NCBI GenBank assembly: GCA_020725555.1
Contig: DYEU01000034.1
Location: 1-64,000, forward strand
From: Desulfatibacillum sp.
GTDB taxonomy: Bacteria > Desulfobacterota > Desulfobacteria > Desulfobacterales > SpSt-501
Length of the DNA stretch: 64,000 bases
Direction of reading: 5' to 3'
The notes beneath the pieces are model-generated. The model did no database searches, was not told where the DNA came from, and saw only the letters and a program-made list of their open reading frames with translations. Shown here in pieces: positions 9,047 through 16,659 of the stretch (the first letter of the stretch is position 1; each line of letters opens with the position of its first letter). A program made the position numbers and the translations under genes.

Positions 9047-10210
9047 ATGGATTTCGCGCTGTCCAAGGAACTGGAAATGCTGCGCAAGGCGGTGCGGGAG
9101 TTCGCCGAGAAGAAGATCGCCCCCTTCGCCGACGAGTGGGACGCCAAGCATCACTTCCCCTACGAGGAGGCGATCAAGCCGATGGGCGAGCTCGGCTTCT
9201 TCGGCACGGTGATCCCCGAGGAGTACGGCGGCGAGGGGCTGGGGTTCCTGGCGGCCATCCTCATCAGCGAGGAGATCGCCCGCGCCTCGAGCTCGCTTCG
9301 GGTGCAGATCAACATGCAGACGCTCGGCTGCGCCTACACGATCTACAAGTACGGCAGCGAGGCCCTGCGGCGCAAATACATCCCCAAGCTCGTCACGGCG
9401 GAGTATCTCGGCGGGTTCGCCATCACCGAGCCCGATGCCGGCTCGGATGTGATGTCCATGAGCTCGACCGCCGAGGACCGCGGGGATCACTGGCTGCTCA
9501 ACGGCTCGAAGACCTGGATCTCCAACGCGCACGTGGCCGACGTCCTGATTTATTATGCCTACACGGACCGCGCCAAGGAGTCCAAGGGGCTTTCGGCCTT
9601 CGTGCTCGAGCCCAAGAACCACCCCGGCGTGCGCACGACCCAGCTCGACAAGATGGGCTCCCATTCCTCGCCCACGGGCGAGGTCTTTCTCACCGACTGC
9701 CGCATCCCCAAGGAGAACATCCTCGGGGCCCCCGGGGACGGGGCGCGGATCGTCTTCAGCTCCCTCAACCAGACGCGCCTTTCGGCCGCGGCCGGCGCCG
9801 TGGGGCTCGCCCAGGCCTGCCTCGACGCCGCCGTCAAGTACGCCAACACCCGCAAGCAGTTCGGGAAAAAGATCGGCGAGTTCCAGATGAACCAGGACCT
9901 GATCGCGCAGATGTCGGCGGAGATCGAGGCCGCCCGGCTCCTCGTCTACAAGGCCGCGTGGGCGAAGGACCAGGGCCGTCTCGACAACGGGCTCGACGTC
10001 GCCCAGGCGAAGTACTTCGCCGGCGAGGTGGTGACCCGCGCCGCCAACTACGCCATGCGCATCCTCGGGGCCTACGGCTACTCCACCGAGTACCCCGTGG
10101 CCCGCTACTTCCGGGACGCGCCGACCTACACCATGGTCGAAGGCTCGGCGAACATCTGCAAGTGGATCATCGCGCTCGACCAGCTGGGCATCCGCAAAGC
10201 GAACCGCTAG
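9047..10210 (+). CDS. Acyl-CoA dehydrogenase, glutaryl-CoA dehydrogenase type
   Basis: FAD flavoprotein (387 residues) that oxidises an acyl-CoA and passes electrons to ETF. The acyl-CoA dehydrogenase signatures are clear: FAITEPDAGSDV, GSKTWISNAHVAD, RKQFGKKIGEFQ, and the catalytic glutamate in VEGSANICK (Glu365). From memory it closely resembles the non-decarboxylating glutaryl-CoA dehydrogenase of Desulfococcus multivorans, including GELGFFGTVIPEEYGGEG and the end LDQLGIRKANR. That enzyme makes glutaconyl-CoA during benzoate breakdown, and the pathway genes in this window fit. A decarboxylating or other short-chain specificity cannot be excluded by eye. etfB starts 16 bp downstream. Confidence 0.85.
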   Translation: MDFALSKELEMLRKAVREFAEKKIAPFADEWDAKHHFPYEEAIKPMGELGFFGTVIPEEYGGEGLGFLAAILISEEIARASSSLRVQINMQTLGCAYTIYKYGSEALRRKYIPKLVTAEYLGGFAITEPDAGSDVMSMSSTAEDRGDHWLLNGSKTWISNAHVADVLIYYAYTDRAKESKGLSAFVLEPKNHPGVRTTQLDKMGSHSSPTGEVFLTDCRIPKENILGAPGDGARIVFSSLNQTRLSAAAGAVGLAQACLDAAVKYANTRKQFGKKIGEFQMNQDLIAQMSAEIEAARLLVYKAAWAKDQGRLDNGLDVAQAKYFAGEVVTRAANYAMRILGAYGYSTEYPVARYFRDAPTYTMVEGSANICKWIIALDQLGIRKANR

Positions 10211-10226
10211 GAAAGGAGTGCGGCCC

Positions 10227-11015
10227 ATGAACATCGTGGTTCTCGTCAAGCAGGTTCCCGACACGGAATCGCTCGTCCAGATCGCCGCCGACGGGGTCTC
10301 GATCCGCAAGGACGACGTCAAGTGGATCATGAACCCCTACGACGAGCTCGCCGTGGAGGAGGCCTTGCGGATCAGGGAGGCCAAGGGCGGAGGGGTCACG
10401 GTGGTGTCCTGCGGCGGGCCCAAGGCCCAGGAAACCCTCCGCACGGCGCTCGCCATGGGGGCGGACAAGGCCGTCCACATCCAGGACCCGGCGGCCGAGG
10501 GCGCGGACGCCCTGGGCACGGCGCGCATCCTCGCCGCCGCGCTGAAGGCGATGCCCTTCGACCTGATCCTCTGCGGCCAGCGCGGGGTGGACGAAGACAA
10601 CGTCCAGGTCGGCCCCGCCGTGGCCGAGCGGCTGGGCATCCCGCACCTCTCCTTCGTGATCAAGGTGGAGCTGCTCGACGGCCGCGTGCGCGGGCACCGC
10701 GTCGTCGAGGGGGGCACCGTCGTGGTGGAGGCGCCGCTGCCCGCTCTCCTCACCACGCAGCGCGGCCTGAACGACCCGCGCTACGCCTCGCTGCCGGGGA
10801 TCATGAAGGCGAAGAAGAAACCCCTCGAGGTGAAGAGCCTCGCCGACCTGGGCGTCGACCCGGCGACGGTCGGCGCCGCCGGCCGCAAGGTCGTCGTCCG
10901 CGCGCTCAAGCTCCCCCCGGCGCGCCAGGCGGTGCGCATGATTGGGGGGGAGACGCCGGAGGCCGTCGCGGCCGAGCTGGTGCGCGTCCTGCACGAAGAA
11001 GCCAAGCTGATCTAG
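10227..11015 (+). CDS. etfB: Electron transfer flavoprotein subunit beta
   Basis: AMP-binding beta subunit of ETF, 262 residues. It starts MNIVVLVKQVPDTESLVQIA, contains GADKAVHIQDPAAEGADALG and the family sequence CGQRGVDEDNVQVGPAVAER, and has the recognition-loop region LLTTQRGLNDPRYASLPGIM. The start at 10227 is behind AGGAAAGGAG. It accepts electrons from the upstream dehydrogenase together with EtfA, 24 bp downstream. Confidence 0.95.
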   Translation: MNIVVLVKQVPDTESLVQIAADGVSIRKDDVKWIMNPYDELAVEEALRIREAKGGGVTVVSCGGPKAQETLRTALAMGADKAVHIQDPAAEGADALGTARILAAALKAMPFDLILCGQRGVDEDNVQVGPAVAERLGIPHLSFVIKVELLDGRVRGHRVVEGGTVVVEAPLPALLTTQRGLNDPRYASLPGIMKAKKKPLEVKSLADLGVDPATVGAAGRKVVVRALKLPPARQAVRMIGGETPEAVAAELVRVLHEEAKLI

Positions 11016-11039
11016 CCGAGACCATCGAAGGAGGCGGAG

Positions 11040-12005
11040 ATGGCAGAAGGGATCGTGGCCGTCACCGAACAGCGGGACGGGACATTCCGCAAGGTTTCCT
11101 ACGAGGTGGCGAGCGAGGGCCGCCGCCTCGCCGACGCCCTGGGGACGACGCTGACGGCGGTCGTGATGGGCTCCGGGGTCGACCCGCTCGCCGCCGAGAT
11201 CCAGCAGTACGGGCCGGACCGCGTGCTCGCCCTGGATCACCCGGAACTCGCCGATTACCGCGTGGAGGCCTACACCGAGGCCCTCGCCCAGGCCCTGGCC
11301 GGGGATCCGCCGGCGCTCATCCTGATCGGGGCCACCGTGCAGGGCAAGGACCTCGCCGCGCGCTTCGCCGCGCGGCGGGATGCGGGGCTCGCCATGGATT
11401 GCACGGCGATCGAGCTCCGCGACGGCGCCTTCGTCTTCACCCGGCCCATGTTCGGCGGCAAGATCCTCGCCGAGGTGACCATCCCGGAGGCGCCCCGCAT
11501 CGCCGCCGTGCGGCCGAACGTGCTGCGGATCGAGCGCCGGCCGGCGCAGGCCGCCGTCGCGAAACCCGCCCTCGCCCTGCAGGGGATCCCCACGGCGGTT
11601 GTCGAGAAGCGCATGGACACCTCCGGCCGCATCGAGCTGACCGAGGCGGACATCATCGTCTCCGGCGGCCGTGGGACGGGGGGGAACTTCGCCCCGCTCG
11701 AGGAGCTGGCCGCGGCCCTGGGGGCCGCGGTCGGGGCCTCGCGCTCGGCGGTGGACGAGGGCTGGCGCAAGCACGCCGACCAGGTGGGCCAGACCGGCAA
11801 GGTCGTCTCGCCCACGCTCTACGTCGCCTGCGGCATCTCCGGCGCGATCCAACACCTCGCCGGCATGTCGAGCTCCAAGGTGATCGTCGCCATCAACAAG
11901 GACCCCGATGCGCCGATTTTCGCCAAGGCCGACTACGGGGTCGTGGGCGACATCTTCCAGATCCTGCCCAAGGTGACCGAGGCCGTGAAGGCCCTGAAGG
12001 GCTGA
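11040..12005 (+). CDS. etfA: Electron transfer flavoprotein subunit alpha
   Basis: FAD-binding alpha subunit, 321 residues. The C-terminal FAD domain shows [50 protein letters not shown], and [20 protein letters not shown] followed by [17 protein letters not shown]. It starts behind GAAGGAGGCGGAG. Together with EtfB it should shuttle electrons to the ETF:quinone oxidoreductase encoded 7 bp downstream. Confidence 0.96.
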   Translation: MAEGIVAVTEQRDGTFRKVSYEVASEGRRLADALGTTLTAVVMGSGVDPLAAEIQQYGPDRVLALDHPELADYRVEAYTEALAQALAGDPPALILIGATVQGKDLAARFAARRDAGLAMDCTAIELRDGAFVFTRPMFGGKILAEVTIPEAPRIAAVRPNVLRIERRPAQAAVAKPALALQGIPTAVVEKRMDTSGRIELTEADIIVSGGRGTGGNFAPLEELAAALGAAVGASRSAVDEGWRKHADQVGQTGKVVSPTLYVACGISGAIQHLAGMSSSKVIVAINKDPDAPIFAKADYGVVGDIFQILPKVTEAVKALKG

Positions 12006-12012
12006 GGGGGCC

Positions 12013-13662
12013 ATGGAACGCGAGCGGCTCGAGTTCGACGTCGTCTTCGTCGGCGCGGGGCCGGCGGGGCTCGCCGGGGCGATCCGGTTGAAGCAGCTCG
12101 CCGCGGAGCGGGGGCGCGAGATCGAGGTCTGCGTCATCGACAAGGCCCCCGCGCTCGGCGCGCACAGCCTGAGCGGCGCCGTGGTCGACCCCCGGGCGCT
12201 CGCCGAGCTGTTGCCCGATTACCGCGAGCGCGGCTGCCCGATCGAGGAGGAGGGCCTGCGGGACGCCGTCTTTTACCTCACCGCGGCCAAGGCCCTGCGG
12301 CTGCCCTGGGTCCCGCCCTTTTTGCACAACGAGGGCGCCTTCGTCGGGAGCCTCTCCAAGTTGTGCGCCTGGCTGGGGGCGATCGCCGAGGAGGCGGGGG
12401 TGAACGTCTTCCCCGGGTTTGCCGGCGTCGAGGCCCTCTTCGACGACGCCGGCGGCCGGGTGCTCGGCGTGCGCACCGGGGACAAGGGGGTCGACAAGCA
12501 GGGCCGGCGCAAGGGCAACTTCGAGCCGGGGGTGGATCTCTTGGCGAAGGTCACCGTGTTTGCCGAGGGGCCCCGCGGCAGCCTCCTGCGCGAGGCGGCA
12601 AAGCGGCTCGGCCTCTTCGACGGACGGATGCCGCAGGTGTTCGAGACCGCCGTCAAGGAAGTGATCGAGCTTCCCGAGGCCTCCCCCTTCCTCACCGCCC
12701 CGGAGGCCGTGATCCACACCTTCGGCTTTCCCCTGGGCCTGCACACCAAGGGCGGCGGGTTTCTCTACCGCATGGCCGAACGGCGGGTCGCCCTCGGGCT
12801 GGTCGTGGGACTCGACTACGCCGACCCGATGCTCGAGCCCTACCGGGAATTCCTGCGCTTCAAGCGCCATCCCCTCGTCGCCGGGCTCATCGCCGGCGGC
12901 CGGGTGCTGCAGCAGGGGGCGAAGACGCTTCCGGTCGGCGGCTGGTACAGCATGCCGCGGCTTTGCGCCGACGGCGCGCTGGTCATCGGCGATTCGGCCT
13001 GCACGTTGAACGCGCGGCGGCTGAAGGGCGTGCACACGGCGATGAAATCCGGCATGCTCGCCGCGGAGACGATCGCCGAGGCGCTCGCCGCCGGCGATAC
13101 CGGCGCCTCCGCCCTGGAGGGCTACCGGCGCAGGCTGGAGGAAAGCTGGCTGGGCGAGGAACTGCGGCAGGCGCGCAACTTCAGCCAGGCCCTCTCCCGG
13201 CCGCCGGCCTCGCGCGTCGTCCACCTCGGCGCCCAGATGCTCAGCCGCGGCCGCGGCCTCGTCGATCCCATGCCGCTCCACGAGGACTGCTCCACGCTCA
13301 GGCCGGGCGTTTTCCGGGAGCCGGCGCCGGTTGCGGACCTCGACGGAACGCTCTACCTCGACAAGCTGACCGGCGTCTACCTCTCCGGGACGCGGCACGA
13401 GGAGGACCAGCCCTGCCACTTGCACATTCCGCACCCGGAGCTTTGCACCACCCGCTGCTGGCAGGAGTACCGCAGCCCCTGCACGCGCTTTTGCCCGGGC
13501 CAGGTCTACGAGATCGAGACGGCGGAAGGGGGGCGGCCGCGGCTCAAGCTCAACCCCTCGAACTGCCTGCACTGCAAGACCTGCGAGATCAAGGACCCCT
13601 TGCGGAACATCCTCTGGAACTGCCCCGAAGGGGGCGGCGGGCCGAACTGGACGATCCTCTGA
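12013..13662 (+). CDS. Electron transfer flavoprotein:quinone oxidoreductase
   Basis: Membrane-associated FAD and [4Fe-4S] protein, 549 residues, that transfers electrons from ETF to quinone. The N-terminal dinucleotide fold is VVFVGAGPAGLAGAIRL, followed by IDKAPALGAHSLSGAVVDP as in ETF-QO. The C-terminus carries the ferredoxin part (LNPSNCLHCKTCEIKDPLRN and NCPEGGGGPNW) typical of the family. It is the fourth gene of an acd-etfB-etfA-etfQO operon and would link glutaryl-CoA oxidation to menaquinone. Confidence 0.94.
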   Translation: MERERLEFDVVFVGAGPAGLAGAIRLKQLAAERGREIEVCVIDKAPALGAHSLSGAVVDPRALAELLPDYRERGCPIEEEGLRDAVFYLTAAKALRLPWVPPFLHNEGAFVGSLSKLCAWLGAIAEEAGVNVFPGFAGVEALFDDAGGRVLGVRTGDKGVDKQGRRKGNFEPGVDLLAKVTVFAEGPRGSLLREAAKRLGLFDGRMPQVFETAVKEVIELPEASPFLTAPEAVIHTFGFPLGLHTKGGGFLYRMAERRVALGLVVGLDYADPMLEPYREFLRFKRHPLVAGLIAGGRVLQQGAKTLPVGGWYSMPRLCADGALVIGDSACTLNARRLKGVHTAMKSGMLAAETIAEALAAGDTGASALEGYRRRLEESWLGEELRQARNFSQALSRPPASRVVHLGAQMLSRGRGLVDPMPLHEDCSTLRPGVFREPAPVADLDGTLYLDKLTGVYLSGTRHEEDQPCHLHIPHPELCTTRCWQEYRSPCTRFCPGQVYEIETAEGGRPRLKLNPSNCLHCKTCEIKDPLRNILWNCPEGGGGPNWTIL

Positions 13663-13694
13663 GGCGCCCCGGGGGGGAGGAGGGGGGAGGCGGC

Positions 13695-14090
13695 ATGGAC
13701 GACGAGACGATCGAGAAGACCCGCCGCACGGCCGAGCTCTACTTCCGGGGGGTGCCCGCGGAAGACCGGCCCTACGAACTCTGGAAGGCCTTCGACCGGG
13801 ACCTCGCGCGGGATCTCTCGCTCTTCATCACCGGCCGCATGTACGCCCGCGAGCGCATCCCCCACCCCGTGCGGCAGCTCGTCACCGTGGGCTGCCTCAC
13901 CGTGCTCGGGCGGCTCGAGGAGCTCCGGTTGCACATCGAGGCCGCCCTGAACGTGGGCTGCCGCGCCGAGGAGATCGCGGAGGCGATTTTCCAGTCGATG
14001 GTCTACGGCGGCGTTCCGGCGGGCAACCAGGCGCTGAAGGTCCTGCGCGAGGTGCTCATCGGCCGCGGCCTCTGGGAACAGAAGCCCTGA
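13695..14090 (+). CDS. Carboxymuconolactone decarboxylase family protein
   Basis: 131 residues with the helical CMD/AhpD fold: HPVRQLVTVGCLTVLGRLEE, then LRLHIEAALNVGCRAEEIAE and the glycine-rich VYGGVPAGNQALKV. The AhpD-type CxxC redox pair is absent (single cysteines only), so a peroxidase-reductase role is unlikely. The position 32 bp after the ETF-QO gene suggests cotranscription. The true reaction is unknown. Confidence 0.75.
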   Translation: MDDETIEKTRRTAELYFRGVPAEDRPYELWKAFDRDLARDLSLFITGRMYARERIPHPVRQLVTVGCLTVLGRLEELRLHIEAALNVGCRAEEIAEAIFQSMVYGGVPAGNQALKVLREVLIGRGLWEQKP

Positions 14091-14111
14091 GCGGCCGGGG
14101 AGGCCTGCGCC

Positions 14112-15380
14112 TCACCCCGCGAGCCCCAGGAGCTCCCCCAACCGCCGGGTCGTCCAGGCAAGGGTGCCGTGCGGCCCGTCTCCCAGGAGCGCGCGGCGGG
14201 CGCGCAGGGCGGGCACCGATTCCCGGCGCCACATGGCCCCGATGAGCAGCCCCGCGGCGTCGGCGAAGCGGCCGATCGCCTGCCCGCCGACGATCACCCC
14301 TTCCTTCACGATCACCCGCAGGTAATCGTCGCCCGCTTCGCGCTCCACGATCTCGAGGTCGCCCAGCTCGCACTGGGTCGCCCGGGTCGTCTTGCCGAAG
14401 GTGACGGCGTGGGTGTCGAAGAAGTGGGCGCGGGCGAAGGCCCAGGCGCCGGGGTAGGACGCGGATGCGCCCAGGAGGTTGCGGGTCACGACCCGGGCCT
14501 GCTCGAGCGCGTTGTGCTTGAGCTGGAACATGGCGTCCTCGCCCGTGCAGGCGTCGACCGTTTCCACGCAGTCCCCGCAGGCGTAAATGCCCGGGAGGCT
14601 CGTCTCGAGGCGCTCGTTCACGCGGATCCCGCGGCCGACGTCGATGCCCGCGGTGCGGGCGAGCTCGACCCCGGGGACGACGCCCGTCGCCAGGACGACC
14701 GTGTCGCAGGGGATCGTGCGGCGGTCGGTGACCACCGCCGCGACCGCCTCGGTCCCCTCGATGCGCAGCACTTTTTCGCCCGTGAGCGCGGCGATGCCGC
14801 AGCGCTCGAGACGCCGCTTCAGGCGGCCGGCGGTCTCGGGGTCGAAGAGCGCGGGCAGGATCCAGTCCATCACCTCGATCACCGTGACCGCGTAGCCGCG
14901 CTTTTTCAGCGCCTCGGCGGCTTCGATGCCGATCGCCCCGGAGCCGATCACGACGGCCCGGGAGCCCCGGTGGCGATCGAGGCGGTCCGCGTCCGGGAGC
15001 TGCTTGCAGCCGTGGACCCCGCGCTTGTCGATGCCCGCAATGGGCGGGACGAAGAGGCTTCCGCCGTGGGCGAGGACGAGGCGGTCGTAGGGGTGCTCGC
15101 GGCCCGACGCGGTCCGCACGCACCGGGAGGCGGGGTCGATCGCCACGGCCTTCTCGCCCGTCTCCAGCCGGATCCCCGCGGTGCGGTAGTCCTCCCAGCG
15201 GCGCCGGAAGACGCGCTCCCGCGGCACCTCGCCGCCCAGGTAGTAGGGGAGCGAGCAGGGGTCGTACTCGGGGGTGGTCTCGGCCGAGAGGATGGTGATT
15301 TCGGCCCCCGACCCCGCCCGCCGGAGCCCGAAGGCGACTTCCCCCCCGGCGATGCCGTTGCCGACGATCAGGACCCGCAT
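14112..15380 (-). CDS. FAD-dependent pyridine nucleotide-disulfide oxidoreductase
   Basis: 422 residues with two dinucleotide folds: RVLIVGNGIAGGEVAFGLRR (FAD) and AVVIGSGAIGIEAAEALKKR (NAD(P)H), plus the FAD-contact sequence GIYACGDCVE. A cysteine at residue 42 in EYDPCSLPYYLGG is where NADH oxidases and CoA-disulfide reductases keep their active cysteine. The start overlaps the end of the upstream ferredoxin gene by 13 bp, so the two are translationally coupled. Ferredoxin plus FAD subunit pairs of this type accompany AOR enzymes (as in AorABC). It may exchange electrons between NAD(P)H and the ferredoxin; this is inference. Confidence 0.85.
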   Translation of the reverse strand: MRVLIVGNGIAGGEVAFGLRRAGSGAEITILSAETTPEYDPCSLPYYLGGEVPRERVFRRRWEDYRTAGIRLETGEKAVAIDPASRCVRTASGREHPYDRLVLAHGGSLFVPPIAGIDKRGVHGCKQLPDADRLDRHRGSRAVVIGSGAIGIEAAEALKKRGYAVTVIEVMDWILPALFDPETAGRLKRRLERCGIAALTGEKVLRIEGTEAVAAVVTDRRTIPCDTVVLATGVVPGVELARTAGIDVGRGIRVNERLETSLPGIYACGDCVETVDACTGEDAMFQLKHNALEQARVVTRNLLGASASYPGAWAFARAHFFDTHAVTFGKTTRATQCELGDLEIVEREAGDDYLRVIVKEGVIVGGQAIGRFADAAGLLIGAMWRRESVPALRARRALLGDGPHGTLAWTTRRLGELLGLAG

Positions 15381-15880
15381 CGGCGGCTCCCTGCGGGGCG
15401 CAGGACGGGGCGCAGCGCCGCGGCGGCGTCCCGGCAGGCGCGGCGGGGGGCCTCCCCGGGGCGGACCGCCTCGAGCGCGCCGCAGTCGCGGCAGGCGGCG
15501 ACGCACCACGGCGCCCCCGGCAGGTCGGCGCAGCGGTCGCAGGTCACCGTCTTGCCGTCCTCCGGGGCCACGGCCGGGGCGCCGTAAGGGCAGATGTAGA
15601 GGCAGGCGCGGCAGCCGATGCAGGCCTCGGCCTCGGTGATCACCGCGCCGGTTTCCGCGCGCACCCGCGCGTTCATGGGGCAGACCTTGAGGCAGGGGGC
15701 GTCCTCGCAGGCCTGGCAGAGAACGGGGACGTGGCCGCCCTCCGGCGGCAGGCGAAGGACGCGGATCCGCGAGCGCTCCGGCGTGGGCATGCCGCAGTGG
15801 CCCATGGAGCAGGCGATCTCGCAGCGCCGGCAGCCGGTGCAGCGCTCGGCGATCACCCGGATCTCGCGCCGTTCTGCCAT
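15368..15880 (-). CDS. Four-cluster [4Fe-4S] ferredoxin-like electron transfer protein
   Basis: 170 residues with the cysteine pattern of the DMSO-reductase/AOR-associated ferredoxin subunits: CTGCRRCEIACSMGHCG near the start, CQACEDAPCLKVCPMNA, CIGCRACLYICPYGAP, and CDRCADLPGAPWCVAACRDC. Four clusters can be accommodated. No signal peptide, so it is cytoplasmic. It is the first gene of a two-gene operon with the FAD oxidoreductase. Its promoter carries the same AGCT operator as bamB and bamA, so it is a candidate electron carrier for aromatic metabolism. Confidence 0.88.
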   Translation of the reverse strand: MAERREIRVIAERCTGCRRCEIACSMGHCGMPTPERSRIRVLRLPPEGGHVPVLCQACEDAPCLKVCPMNARVRAETGAVITEAEACIGCRACLYICPYGAPAVAPEDGKTVTCDRCADLPGAPWCVAACRDCGALEAVRPGEAPRRACRDAAAALRPVLRPAGSRRCGS

Positions 15881-16181
15881 CCTCCCCCCGACACTTGGCA
15901 GGCTACAATGTAGCTATTTTATATCTTGCAAAATTTGTCAAGCTGATTTAATGGCTGGGGCAAGCCCCGAGGCGGCGGGAAGGCCCCGGCCCCGGCCCGC
16001 CCCCCGGCCGCGGGCCCTGATCGGGCTTTCCGGGGCGCCCTGGCAGGCCGCGGGTGTTCCGGGTCCGAGGGCCCCCCCGCGGCGCGGGGCCGAAAGGGGG
16101 GGCGATTCCCCCCGTCTTGCCGGCGCCGCCCCCTCCGCGCGACCCGGCGGGAGATGCGCAAAGCAAGCAGGAGAGCATCTG
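15881..16181. other. Intergenic region between divergent ferredoxin and ACT genes
   Basis: About 300 bp. The first ~65 bp (to 15945) is AT-rich and holds the minus-strand promoter and operator. The remaining ~235 bp is very GC-rich, with short GGGG/CCCC hairpins (for example around 15957-15968). I see no gene, RNA or clear plus-strand promoter in it. Confidence 0.5.
15901..15941 (-). promoter_or_regulatory. Ferredoxin operon promoter with AGCT-type operator
   Basis: Read on the minus strand: -35 TTGACA (15941-15936), then an AT-rich stretch that must contain the -10 (15926-15914; the exact hexamer is ambiguous). The inverted repeat GGCTA-CAATG-TAGCT lies at 15901-15915. AGCT-like tetramers occur at 15901 (GGCT), 15912 (AGCT) and 15923 (ATCT), each 11 bp apart. 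The gene start at 15880 follows a GGGGGGAGG ribosome binding site. Confidence 0.55.
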
Positions 16182-16625
16182 ATGAAACTCAAGCAGATCG
16201 TCGTCTCGATTGAAAACGCCCCCGGCCGGCTCTACGAGGTCTGCGAGGCGCTCGGCCGCGCCGGGATCAACCTGCGGGCCCTCAACCTCGTCGACACCGG
16301 GGAATTCGGGCAGCTGCGGCTGCTCGTCTCCGATGTCGCCACCGCGCGGCGGGTGCTCATGGGGCTGCAGATCCCGGCCTACGTGAACGAGGTGGTCGCG
16401 GTCGAGATCGAGGACCGGCCGGGAAGCCTCGCCCGGCTGCTCAAGCCGCTCACCGCCGCGCGCGTGATCGTGGTCTTCATGTACGCCTTCCTGCGCTTCT
16501 CCTCGAGCCGCGCGGTCATGATCTTTCGCTTCAGCGACAACGACCGCGCGATCGAGGTGCTCCGGGAGAACGGCGTCACGATCCTCGACGCCGAGACCTT
16601 CGGCATCCTCGACAGCGAAGGCTGA
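16182..16625 (+). CDS. ACT domain protein
   Basis: 147 residues forming two ACT-type small-molecule binding domains (residues about 1-70 and 72-140): KQIVVSIENAPGRLYEVCEA and VVAVEIEDRPGSLARLLKPL are the two beta-alpha-beta starts with the ligand-binding PGRL/PGSL loops. Stand-alone tandem ACT proteins usually sense amino acids or related acids, and in many anaerobes lie beside phenylacetate-CoA ligase or IorAB genes. Here it precedes two sensor kinases (34 bp gap), so a sensory role is plausible. The ligand is unknown. Confidence 0.82.
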   Translation: MKLKQIVVSIENAPGRLYEVCEALGRAGINLRALNLVDTGEFGQLRLLVSDVATARRVLMGLQIPAYVNEVVAVEIEDRPGSLARLLKPLTAARVIVVFMYAFLRFSSSRAVMIFRFSDNDRAIEVLRENGVTILDAETFGILDSEG

Positions 16626-16659
16626 ACGCGGCGCCCGGCCGCGGGAGAAGAAACGGCGC

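Noticed and set aside
5854-9147. A 1097-codon minus-strand frame opposite the TRAP genes
   Set aside because: Low-complexity translation (Asp/Glu/His/Arg-rich), and the plus strand holds well-recognised dctPQM and the dehydrogenase start.
15618-16181. Long upstream extension of the ACT gene
   Set aside because: The extension is antisense to the ferredoxin gene and its promoter; the ACT fold begins at MKLKQIVVSIEN at 16182.
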